A program made the translations under genes and the position numbers. A stretch of 64,000 nt of DNA, from contig NZ_LFBV01000002.1 of the NCBI RefSeq assembly GCF_001905345.1, positions 992,001-1,056,000 of the forward strand, written 5' to 3'. Shown here piece after piece: positions 8,070 to 15,895 of this stretch (positions are counted from its first letter, which is position 1; the number at the start of each line of letters is the position of its first letter). The DNA is from Streptomyces uncialis. GTDB taxonomy: Bacteria; Actinomycetota; Actinomycetes; Streptomycetales; Streptomycetaceae. Under the pieces are notes generated by a model. It did not search any database. It saw only the letters and a list, made by a program, of their open reading frames with translations, and was not told the origin of the DNA.

Positions 8070-9287
8070 TCAGCGCTTCCAGACGGTCGCGCGCCAGGTC
8101 GTCGCGTTGCCGGCGCCGTCGGTGCCGACGGCGAATCCGGCGATCACTCCGGCGTCGTTGATCGCGAACGCGGCGGCGTAGGGACCGAGAGGCGACTGCG
8201 GCAGCGGGACGACCGTACCGTCAGGCTTCCACAACAGGGCCTTGTCCAAGGCGGGGTTACCGGCCGGCGGCCACGCGTACCCGACGGCCGCCCCCCGGTT
8301 GTTGATCGCGAGCACCTCTCCGGCCGCTTCCGCCGGATTGGCGAGCACTGTCCGGGTGCCGTTCGCGTTCCAGCGGGCCGTGACGCCGTTCGGGTTGTCG
8401 TCCAACGACGCTCCTACGGCGGTGCCCGCCCGGTTGACGTCGTATCCCCGCCCGCGCCCGGCGTCCCGGACCGTGCCGTCGGCAGCCCACACCAGGACCC
8501 GGTCGTACTCCGTGCTCCCGGCGAGCCGCCCGTGACCGAAGACCACGCCGTTGTCGGTGATCTGGCTCGTCCGGGCCCCGGCGATCCCCGCCGGGAGGGG
8601 CAGCGCGCTGACGGCACCCGCCGCGTTCCAGCGCACGGGGTGCGCGGAGCCACCGGCGGCGTCGCGCTTCTCGGTCCACCCGACCGCCGTGCCCGCGTTG
8701 TTGATCGACGTCGCGGTGCCGCTGTTGTCGCCGGGCAGCACGGGCAGGTCGGTCCTGCTGCCGTCGGACCGCCAGCGCAGGGGGTGGGAGATGTTGTTCT
8801 CCTCGGACGCGTCACCGACCGCGGCCCCGGAGTTGTTGACGGCCGACGCGTTACCGCCACGGGCCCCGTCGGGAAGCGCCAACCGCTTCGGGGTGGCGCC
8901 CGGTGACCAGCGGACGGGGTGGGAGTTAGGCGCGCTGTCGAAGGACAGGCCGACCGCCCATCCGCGGTCGCTGAGCGCGGTCGTCCGGCTGAATCTCTCA
9001 CCCGGCAGCGGCGCCAGGCGGGTCCAGCCGGGGCGGCCGGCGTTCCACCGGATCGCGAGTGGCCCGTCGGAGCCCTCCACGTAGTAGTCGCCGACGATCG
9101 TGCCGCTGCTGTTCAGCCCCTTGACGAAGCTGTGGAGCCCGCCGGGCGGGATCGGGAGCAGCCGTGAGGTCAGCTCCGGCCGGGAGTGCTCGGCCACCGC
9201 CACGGGTGCCGAACCAAGGAGGAGCAGGGCGGTTGCCGCCGCCGTGGCGGCAAGGGATATGGGTCGGGCAACACGCGAGCGGGCCAT
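8070..9287 (-). CDS. Secreted HAF-repeat protein
   Basis: 405 residues. A Sec signal peptide occupies about 1-32 (ends SAPVAVAEH). The rest is built of at least seven repeats whose core reads (I/V)N-(N/D/R)-x-G-x-(A/I)-V-G, for example INNAGTAVGWT, VNNSGAAVGDAS, INNRGAAVGYAW and INDAGVIAGFAV. These are HAF repeats and probably fold as a beta-propeller-like or beta-helical extracellular structure. No catalytic motif is seen. The ATG at 9287 has AGGAG seven bases upstream. The gene is monocistronic and ends in a strong hairpin. The function of HAF-repeat proteins is not established. Confidence 0.85.
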   Translation of the reverse strand: MARSRVARPISLAATAAATALLLLGSAPVAVAEHSRPELTSRLLPIPPGGLHSFVKGLNSSGTIVGDYYVEGSDGPLAIRWNAGRPGWTRLAPLPGERFSRTTALSDRGWAVGLSFDSAPNSHPVRWSPGATPKRLALPDGARGGNASAVNNSGAAVGDASEENNISHPLRWRSDGSRTDLPVLPGDNSGTATSINNAGTAVGWTEKRDAAGGSAHPVRWNAAGAVSALPLPAGIAGARTSQITDNGVVFGHGRLAGSTEYDRVLVWAADGTVRDAGRGRGYDVNRAGTAVGASLDDNPNGVTARWNANGTRTVLANPAEAAGEVLAINNRGAAVGYAWPPAGNPALDKALLWKPDGTVVPLPQSPLGPYAAAFAINDAGVIAGFAVGTDGAGNATTWRATVWKR

Positions 9288-9938
9288 CCGGAGACTCCTG
9301 ATCTCTTCAAGGACAATGACGTACGAGTGCATGGGCAGTTCGTCTGTGCCAGGTCAGCGGAGAAGCCGCGCGGCGGATCAAGTTTCCGCTCCGGCGCTTA
9401 GTTGGCAGCCCGATCTCCGAAACGGCCGAATTCGTACGCTCGTTCGCCTTGCCCCGCGCACCCGCTGCCGACATGTTCGTCCGCCGCGTGGACGGGCCCG
9501 GCCTCCAGGTGATGGCGCTCCGGCAGCGCTTCCGGTCCCACGGCGGGGGGCGCGGCCGACGGCCGGTGAGCGCACTCGCCCGCCCGTGCACGGCTCGGGG
9601 CCTCGGCGGCTTCCGGCCACCGCGTCCGGCCCCGCGTCCCCGCGCCGGACCAGGCGCCGGGGCGGTCGGCCGCCCGACGTCACCAGTTCGGCTCCCGCTG
9701 ACCGCACCTGCTCGCCGCTCAAGGGCTCGGGATCGTCCCTGGCGCCCCCGAGTCGCTGACGACCGGCGATCCGTCGACCGGTGATCCGTCGTCCACTCGT
9801 CCGACATCGATGTCCTGCTCGCCTACGCCCCGCGGCCCCGGCCCCGCTCCGCGGTCCGAGGGAGGACCCGGTGGCCACCGGGGTGGGCCCGCCCGCCGCT
9901 GATCACCGTGGACGGGCCCGCCCTCCGTTGCGGAGGGG
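9288..9938. other. Intergenic region, nothing recognised
   Basis: 651 bases upstream of the HAF-repeat gene and downstream of another secreted-protein gene. Open frames on both strands are Arg/Pro-rich shadows without ribosome-binding sites. Short degenerate repeats of GATCCGTCG occur near 9765-9790. No gene or RNA can be supported. Confidence 0.5.
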
Positions 9939-10763
9939 TCAGCGCACGTCGACGTAGTCGGCGGTGCTGGTGGCGGCGCCGGTCGCGGAGTTGCCCTGGT
10001 ACACCCACCGGTAGTAGCCGTCGGCCGAGGCGGTGACCTTGGCCTTCAGCGCCCCGGTGCGGCTGGTGGTGGCCTTCTTGACCGTCCTGAAGGTGTCGGT
10101 GCCCTTGGCCCGGAACTGAAGGCTGACCGTACGGTCGCCATAGGCGTCGTACTTCTTCGTGTTCCAGTTCGCCCGGGTCAGTTTGCCCGTGACGGTGAGG
10201 GTCCCGCGCTGGGCGACCGGCTCCGGAGAGGCGTCGACGGTGGCCTTGGACAGGCGCTTGAGCGGGACGGTCAGGGACCGCGTCTCCAGCTCACCGGCCT
10301 TGAGGCTGCCGTCGGCCTTCCACAGCCGCAGCGAGACGCCGACCTTCCAGGACGTGGCGTCGCTGTTGGAGTCGACGTACTCCTGGGCCGGGTGCGGGTC
10401 GATGTAGAGCCTGCCCTCGCAGCGCAGGCGCCGGGAGTCGATGATGAAGCAGGTGTAGCTGCCGTCGATGTAGTTGTCCCCCGTCTCGGCCGCCCGCGTG
10501 ATGCTTCCCCGGTAGAGGAAGGGAGCCGCGCTGTAGTCGGAGGGGTCGTCGGTGGTGTACCCCCGGGGCAAGGTGACACGGAAGCCGAAGGACGGCTCCA
10601 CCACCTTCGACGTGCCGACGACGATCGGCTTGCCCTTGTTGACGACGATGTCCGAGACGGTGATGCCGGTGTCCGCGGCCCAGGCGGCCGGCGCGTTCAG
10701 CGTCGAAAGGCCCAGCGCTCCCACGAGCGCGGCCACCGCGGCGGTTCGTCTGCGTGCCTTCAT
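9939..10763 (-). CDS. Secreted protein of unknown function
   Basis: 274 residues. Signal peptide about 1-29 (MKARRR start, hydrophobic core, ending PAAWAAD). The mature protein has beta-rich character with two apparent parts: residues about 30-160 include a pair of cysteines (in YTCFIID and LRCEGR), and the C-terminal 100 residues have an immunoglobulin-like pattern (VAQRGTLTVTGKLTR ... GYYRWVYQGNSATGAATSTADYVDV). That C-terminal pattern recurs in many exported actinobacterial proteins of unknown role. The ATG at 10763 (MKAR) has GGGAG seven bases upstream; the ATG two codons earlier overlaps the ribosome-binding site. Confidence 0.8.
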   Translation of the reverse strand: MKARRRTAAVAALVGALGLSTLNAPAAWAADTGITVSDIVVNKGKPIVVGTSKVVEPSFGFRVTLPRGYTTDDPSDYSAAPFLYRGSITRAAETGDNYIDGSYTCFIIDSRRLRCEGRLYIDPHPAQEYVDSNSDATSWKVGVSLRLWKADGSLKAGELETRSLTVPLKRLSKATVDASPEPVAQRGTLTVTGKLTRANWNTKKYDAYGDRTVSLQFRAKGTDTFRTVKKATTSRTGALKAKVTASADGYYRWVYQGNSATGAATSTADYVDVR

Positions 10764-10944
10764 TCCCATACTCCCACCCCATCAGGAAAGTGCTGCCGTT
10801 CAAGAAGGGCGGCAGCCTATCCGACCGGTTCCCGCTCTACAGGCCCGCAGTTGGCCGCCGCTGGCGCTCGGGTGGGCCCGCCCGGCGCGCGGGACGGCCG
10901 GCGCGCGTAGGATCGGCGGTTCCGATCCGCGAGGAGCTCGCCCG

Positions 10945-11625
10945 GTGACCGCCGTCCTGCCGTCCGCCCGTACCGCCACCGGTCTGCTGCCGGTCCAGCG
11001 GCTGACCCGTTTCGAGGACGGCGCCGAACTGCGCGCGGTGCTGTGGCGGGCGGGCCCAGGATGGCGGATGATCAGCAGCGCGCCCCTGGGTGGGGGCATC
11101 GGTGCGCGTGCCTGGGTCCTCAACGCCCAGGTGGCACACGGCTACCGCCGCACCGACCCGGAGCGGCATCTCGCCGCCCTCGCCGACGGAGCCGGGCTGC
11201 GCGGGTCGGGCGTGGGGTTGATGACGGCCGCGGATGTCTCCCGGCCGGGCCGCGGGCGCAGCGGTGGTGCCGAGGCCGTCGCCACCTCCGGTGTGTCGGT
11301 ACGGGGGTGGGCCGCCTCCCCCGCGGAGGGGACGCGGACCCCGGCCGGGCCGGGGACCATCAACATCGTCGTCGCCGTTCCCGTCGCGATGTCCGACGCC
11401 GCGCTGGTCAACGCGGTGGCCACCGCCACCGAGGCCAAGGCCCAGGCGCTCCTCGACCTCGGCTACGACTGTTCCGGCACCCCGACCGATGCCGTATGCG
11501 TCGCCGCCCGGACCCCGGCACCGGGCGACGAGGTCCACGCCTTCGCCGGGCCGCGCTCCCTGTGGGGCGCGCGGCTCGCCCGCGCCGTCCACGGCGCCGT
11601 CCGTGAGGCGACGCCGACCCCGTAA
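10945..11625 (+). CDS. cbiZ: Adenosylcobinamide amidohydrolase
   Basis: 226 residues from a GTG with GAGGAG eight bases upstream. CbiZ hydrolyses the amide between the corrin ring and aminopropanol in adenosylcobinamide, giving adenosylcobyric acid so that salvaged corrinoids can re-enter cobalamin synthesis. Family phrases are clear: SSAPLGGGIG, WVLNAQVAHGY, DPERHLAAL, GVGLMTAADV, PGTINIVVAVP, and the helix SDAALVNAVATATEAKAQAL. It is a stand-alone gene; no cobalamin riboswitch was recognised upstream. Another cobalamin gene, cobF, lies 10 kb away. Confidence 0.9.
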   Translation: MTAVLPSARTATGLLPVQRLTRFEDGAELRAVLWRAGPGWRMISSAPLGGGIGARAWVLNAQVAHGYRRTDPERHLAALADGAGLRGSGVGLMTAADVSRPGRGRSGGAEAVATSGVSVRGWAASPAEGTRTPAGPGTINIVVAVPVAMSDAALVNAVATATEAKAQALLDLGYDCSGTPTDAVCVAARTPAPGDEVHAFAGPRSLWGARLARAVHGAVREATPTP

Positions 11626-11690
11626 GGTCCGCCGGGGACCGAGGGCCGGGACCGCCCCGACCGCCTGCTCCGTCCGGAACGCGGAAGGGC

Positions 11691-11718
11691 GGGGCCGACC
11701 ATGCGGGGCCGACCATGC
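11691..11718 (+). repeat. Tandem duplication of a 14-mer
   Basis: GGGGCCGACCATGC twice in a row, followed by a partial third copy, in the gap between the convergent cbiZ and dehydrogenase genes. Confidence 0.8.
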
Positions 11719-11733
11719 GGGGCGACCGGAGGG

Positions 11734-12663
11734 TCACAGTGCGCCCAGACCGTCCACGCGCTGCCGGACAAGGGAGGCCGCCTGATGGAGAGCGGTGTGC
11801 TCCGCTTCGTCCAAACCCCACTCGACCACGCGCAGGACTCCCCGCGCGTCCATGGTGACGGGGACGCCGACATTGACGTCGGACAGCCCGTACTCGCCGT
11901 TCAGCGCGACGGACGCCGTCCAGTCCGCCGACCGCCCGTGAGTGAGGTCGTGGATCATCCTCGCGACTCCGCTCGCCGTGGTCCACACCGTGGTACGCGC
12001 CCTGCCGAGCCGACCCCACCGGGTATAGAAATCACGCAGTTCGGCGAGGACGCTCTCCCGCTGCCGGGCGGACACCCGCACATGCCTGCCCTTCGACAGG
12101 ACGTGGCCGAAGAGCGGCACGAACGCGTCCCCGTGCTCGCCGATCACCCAGGCCGTGATGTCCGCCGCGTCCTCCCCCAGGGCCCGGGCGACAGCCACCC
12201 GCAGCCGCAGACTGTCGTTCCACGAGTAGCCCAGAATCCTTGAGCGGCCGAAGTGCGTGTGCCGTCGCAGCCAGCCGCTGAGCACATCGATCGGGTTGGT
12301 CACGACGATGACGTGCCCGCGCCAGTCCGCGGAGACCTTGGTGATCTCACGGAAGTAGGGATGGACGACCTCCGCGTTGGCCGACATCGAGTCCGCACGC
12401 GGCGCCCACGCGGTGAGCGGCACCGAGGCGGTGATCACGATGATGTCCGAATCGTGGAAGTCCCCGGTGTCCCCATGGCCGACGACCGGTGGCCGGCCCA
12501 GCGGCGCCAGGGACTCGGAGTCCATCAGCAGACAGGCGACGGACCGGGTGTCCCGGCCGATGAGCGCGATCTCGTAGGCGTCGGGCGCGGTGATGAGGAG
12601 GTGGGCGAGCGACGATCCCACTCCGCCCGCGGCGCCCACGATCGTGACCTTGGGGTGTCTCAT
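11734..12663 (-). CDS. Malate/lactate dehydrogenase family protein with altered specificity residue
   Basis: 309 residues, the full family length. The NAD-binding motif GAAGGVG is at 10-16. Catalytic residues are present: the Asp-Arg pair D150/R153 in NDSLRLR, the substrate-binding R89, and the proton relay H177 in GEHGD. Aligned without gaps against the family's active-site loop (T-A-G-x-x-R/Q-...-R-D-D), the residue that chooses the substrate (Arg in malate, Gln in lactate dehydrogenases) is Leu83. The substrate is therefore probably a 2-keto acid with a nonpolar side chain. The start overlaps the upstream methyltransferase stop (ATGA), so the two are coupled. Confidence 0.85.
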   Translation of the reverse strand: MRHPKVTIVGAAGGVGSSLAHLLITAPDAYEIALIGRDTRSVACLLMDSESLAPLGRPPVVGHGDTGDFHDSDIIVITASVPLTAWAPRADSMSANAEVVHPYFREITKVSADWRGHVIVVTNPIDVLSGWLRRHTHFGRSRILGYSWNDSLRLRVAVARALGEDAADITAWVIGEHGDAFVPLFGHVLSKGRHVRVSARQRESVLAELRDFYTRWGRLGRARTTVWTTASGVARMIHDLTHGRSADWTASVALNGEYGLSDVNVGVPVTMDARGVLRVVEWGLDEAEHTALHQAASLVRQRVDGLGAL

Positions 12664-13478
12664 CGATGTCGCACCGCCTCCGCGCCAGGGGCGGCCCGGC
12701 CGCAGACGGCCACCCAGCCGAAGGAGCACATCAGGTCGCCGCTCCCCGCCACGAGATCCTCGAACTCGGCCATCAGGTCGGGGCCGCCTCCGGAGGCATA
12801 GGGCCGCGCCGCTCCGACGGTGGAGCGGTAGAGGTCGCCCCATGGGGATCTGCGGCTGTAGAAGGGCACCTCCATGGTCACGTCCTGGACGTCGAGTCCC
12901 GCTCGTCGGACGGCCCGGGGTAGTGCGCCGCCGAGGCGGAAGTCGATTCCCTCGGTCCGTCCCCAGCGGCACCAGGCCGACCAGAACCGCTGATGCGCCG
13001 GTTCGGCGAACACGGCGGCACCGGCGTCGGGTTCCACGAGGACCAGCGCACCGTCCGGTTTGAGGGCCCCCGCCAGCCGACCCACCACGGCTTCCCACTG
13101 CGGCAGATGGTGCAGGAGCGCCCGGCAGGTGATCATGTCGAAGGCACCCCGGGGGATCTCGTCGGTGAGCACGTCGAGTTCGCGGACCGCCAGGTTCGGG
13201 CGCCGTTGATGCTTGAGGAACGTCAGGTCGATGTCGGTGGCCGTCACGTGGCCCGTGGCTCCCACCTGGCCCGCCATCCACGCGGCGATCGTGCCTGTCC
13301 CCGAGCCGAGCTCCAGGCAGCGCAGCCCCGCGCGCAGCCCGGCCGTGTGCAGGGTCCGCCGGTGCAGCGGGTCCAGCAGCCGGGCCAGCAACCGCAGACG
13401 GTCATGTTCCCCTGCCCCTGATCCGGCGAAGACGTAGGGAGAGGCGGCGGCGTGTTCCGGGGAGACCGGACCCGTCAT
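12660..13478 (-). CDS. Class I SAM-dependent methyltransferase
   Basis: 272 residues. SAM-binding motif I is CLELGSGTGT at 54-63. It is followed by VTATDIDLTFL (motif II), CRALLHHLPQWE and LKPDGALVLVEPD. The strong ribosome-binding site GGAGGTG sits six bases before the ATG at 13478. The C-terminal third has a PFYSRRSPWGDLYRSTV segment that may form the acceptor pocket. It is the first gene of a two-gene operon with the dehydrogenase, which suggests a joint role in modifying one small molecule, possibly a 2-hydroxy acid. The acceptor is unknown. Confidence 0.85.
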   Translation of the reverse strand: MTGPVSPEHAAASPYVFAGSGAGEHDRLRLLARLLDPLHRRTLHTAGLRAGLRCLELGSGTGTIAAWMAGQVGATGHVTATDIDLTFLKHQRRPNLAVRELDVLTDEIPRGAFDMITCRALLHHLPQWEAVVGRLAGALKPDGALVLVEPDAGAAVFAEPAHQRFWSAWCRWGRTEGIDFRLGGALPRAVRRAGLDVQDVTMEVPFYSRRSPWGDLYRSTVGAARPYASGGGPDLMAEFEDLVAGSGDLMCSFGWVAVCGRAAPGAEAVRHR

Positions 13479-13954
13479 GAGGCACCTCCTTCATGGACCG
13501 GAACACTGTTGCGCGTATGCGATGCGGCGCTCATGTCGCGTCAGCTCCTCGGAGGGTTCCGCGGTGGAGGGGGAGGACGAGCGGCCAAGCCGTGGGGCGG
13601 GGCGGTGGACCACGGCCGATCGGCGGCCCTGGACGTTCGGCCGCGAGCGGTCCCGGGTCGTCAACGGGCCCGGCAGCGGCGGTGCTTGGTACCGCCCATG
13701 ACGACGTGTCCCCGGCCCGGGCACCCGGGCGGCGGACCCAGCGGCCTGCCACCACCTTCCGGCCACCGCTCCGCACACGTCCAATACACAGCGGTGATGA
13801 CAGCCGTCACCGCCGGTGATCGCACCAGGGCAGCGGGTCCGCACAGCGCCGGAGCCGCCCTCCGGCGTCACCCGTACCGGCGAGCGGGATCTGGACCGTC
13901 CGCCGAGGGGCTGGGCCCAGGAATGCGCCGCCTACCGGCTGCGGCGGACGCCGG
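13479..13954. other. Intergenic region, nothing recognised
   Basis: 476 bases upstream of the methyltransferase operon and downstream of the phospholipase D family gene. The open frames are Arg/Gly-rich shadows. It should hold the operon promoter, but no motif stands out. Confidence 0.5.
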
Positions 13955-15178
13955 TCACAGGAAGCGGCGGATCGGCAGGACGGCGACTTCGAGGGCCCTC
14001 TGTACGACAGGGCGTCTCTTCCAGCGGCCCTCCCGGATCAGTTCGCTGGCTGCCACATCGGCCTCGAAGTGCTCGTCCAGCGTCGCGGTGAACTCCTGGT
14101 CCAGGACGGCGAGCATGACTTCTTCGTCGTGGTCGAGGGAACGGCGGTTGAAGTTGGTCGAGCCGATGAGAGCGGCGACGTGGTCGACGGTGATGACCTT
14201 GGCGTGCATCATCGTCGGCTGGTACTGGTAGATCTTGACCCCGCACGCGGTGAGGTCTTCGTAGTACTGCTGACCCGCGAGCTGGCAGACCCGTTTGTCG
14301 GTGTGCGGGCCCGGCAGCAGGATCTCCACCTCGACCCCGCGCCGGGCGGTGGCGCAGAGAAGCTCGATGAAGTACGCGTCCGGTGAGAAGTAGGCCGTGG
14401 CCAGGCGGAAGCGCTCCTCGGCGGATTCCAGCATCACCCGGATCAGGGTCTGCATGTCCTGCCAGCCGAAGCTGGCCGATCCGCGCACCACCTGCACGAT
14501 CGCGTCGCCCTGCGGGCTGTGCGCGATGAACCGGTCGCGGTCGTCGAAGAGTTCGTCGTGGCACTCGGCCCAGTTCTGCGCGAACGCGGCGGCGATGCCG
14601 TCCACGGCGGGGCCGCGGACCTGGACGTGGGTGTCGCGCCACTCGTTCTCGTTGCGTGCGTCCCCGCACCACTCCTCGGCGATCCCGACCCCGCCCGTGA
14701 ACGCGGTCTCCTCGTCGACGACGAGGACCTTGCGGTGGCAGCGGTGGTTCTGCTTGAACGGTGAGAGGTACAGCGGTTTGCGGAACCACGCCACCTGCAC
14801 CCCTGCCCGCTCCATCGCGTCGAGCTGCTCGCTGTCGATCAGCCGGCTGCCGAACCCGTCCAGGAGCAGCCGCACCCGTACCCCCGCACGGGCCCGCTCC
14901 GCGAGCGCTTGGGCGAACTGGCAGGCGATGTCGCCCTTCCAGTACACGAAGGTCATCATGTCCACCGTGTGCTCGGCACTGCGGATCCCGGCCAGCATCG
15001 CGGCGAAGATCTCGTCCCCGTTCCGCAAGGGGACGACCGCGTTCCCCTCGGTCGCCGCGATCCCTATCAGCCGCTCCAGACGCCGCCGTATCCGCGCGAC
15101 GCGGGCCTCGGCGGACGGCCCGTACGGCGCTTCGGGAGCCCGCGGGGTCGCCTCGGGCGCTTCTTGCCTGCTGGTCAT
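13955..15178 (-). CDS. Phospholipase D family protein (cardiolipin synthase-like)
   Basis: 407 residues. Two complete HKD motifs are visible: H148-x-K150-x4-D155 (HRKVLVVD) and H325-x-K327-x4-D332 (HAKVITVD), each followed by the family's G-G/S-x-N-like tail (GGVGIAEEW, GSTNFNRRS). This arrangement is that of bacterial cardiolipin synthase ClsA, which joins two phosphatidylglycerols. The usual N-terminal membrane helices are absent, so the enzyme is probably soluble or peripheral, as in ClsB/YwiE-like members. The ATG at 15178 is preceded by GGTGAGG. The gene is divergent from a small membrane protein and a lipid-type operon. The substrate could also be another phosphodiester. Confidence 0.85.
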   Translation of the reverse strand: MTSRQEAPEATPRAPEAPYGPSAEARVARIRRRLERLIGIAATEGNAVVPLRNGDEIFAAMLAGIRSAEHTVDMMTFVYWKGDIACQFAQALAERARAGVRVRLLLDGFGSRLIDSEQLDAMERAGVQVAWFRKPLYLSPFKQNHRCHRKVLVVDEETAFTGGVGIAEEWCGDARNENEWRDTHVQVRGPAVDGIAAAFAQNWAECHDELFDDRDRFIAHSPQGDAIVQVVRGSASFGWQDMQTLIRVMLESAEERFRLATAYFSPDAYFIELLCATARRGVEVEILLPGPHTDKRVCQLAGQQYYEDLTACGVKIYQYQPTMMHAKVITVDHVAALIGSTNFNRRSLDHDEEVMLAVLDQEFTATLDEHFEADVAASELIREGRWKRRPVVQRALEVAVLPIRRFL

Positions 15179-15350
15179 GGCCTCACCTGACCGGAACACG
15201 ACGAGGGTCTTCAGGCCGCGGTGCCCGGTCCGGTGCGGGCTGAGCGGCGAGCTGACTGTATCCCCCGGGTTCCCGGTCGGTCGCGGCCCGGGGCATGCGC
15301 CTGCCGCATCGGGGCAGACGGCAGAGACACCCCGACCATTGGAGCCCTTC

Positions 15351-15593
15351 ATGATGATCGTCGCTATTGTCGCTGTCTGTGTCGTTCTCGCCGCGCTTGC
15401 CTTCTTCGTGCCCCGTCTCTCCCGGCACCCCGAGCGCGGCACCCAGCGCACCCTGGGAGCCGGATCACGCACCGGCGGCAAGGCCCCCGGCATCCTGGGC
15501 CGGATCTTCAGCAAGCCCTTCCGCAGCAGCTCCAAGGCAGTGGGCCGCAGTGGTTCGGCCGGCCGTCGCGCCCGTGGCCGCATGCCCTTCTAG
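15351..15593 (+). CDS. Small membrane-anchored basic protein (DUF6411-like)
   Basis: 80 residues: one N-terminal transmembrane helix (about 2-20, MMIVAIVAVCVVLAALAFFV), then a basic tail rich in Arg, Ser and Gly. GGAG lies six bases before the ATG at 15351. I recall closely similar proteins annotated as DUF6411 in Streptomyces, but cannot check this. The positively charged tail would lie on the cytoplasmic face and could bind lipid or nucleic acid. Divergent from the cardiolipin-synthase-like gene, 172 bases away. Confidence 0.75.
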   Translation: MMIVAIVAVCVVLAALAFFVPRLSRHPERGTQRTLGAGSRTGGKAPGILGRIFSKPFRSSSKAVGRSGSAGRRARGRMPF

Positions 15594-15895
15594 GGCAGGT
15601 TTCCCCCCCTCTGCCGCACCCTCACGACACCTCCTACTCACGTACTCAAGTACGCGTACTCATGTGCGGACGCGGGGCACCCCCGAAGGATGTGCTCATG
15701 GCGCGAACCTTCGGCGAGGACATGTGAATTCCCACCTTCGGCGAGGTGAGTCCCGGCTTTCCCCTCCCCCGCTCGTGGCGGGCCCGGCATCCAGTCGTCG
15801 CCCTGTTCGCCACAGCTGATCCCCGGGGGCGGGGCGACCGGGGCAGTCGGCCACCGTCCCCCCAGGGGGACTCCCCTTCGCCGAAAGAGACGTGC
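15594..15895. other. Upstream region of the GNAT-aminotransferase operon, with repeats
   Basis: 302 bases. It contains the palindrome CGTACT-CA-AGTACG (15641-15654) inside a cluster of GTACTCA-like words, and a direct repeat of ACCTTCGGCGAGG at 15707-15719 and 15734-15746. Both are plausible regulator sites for the operon that starts at 15896. No gene seen. Confidence 0.5.

Noticed and set aside
10764..10944. Cobalamin riboswitch upstream of cbiZ
   Set aside because: No B12-box-like sequence or convincing fold was seen; the same holds upstream of cobF.
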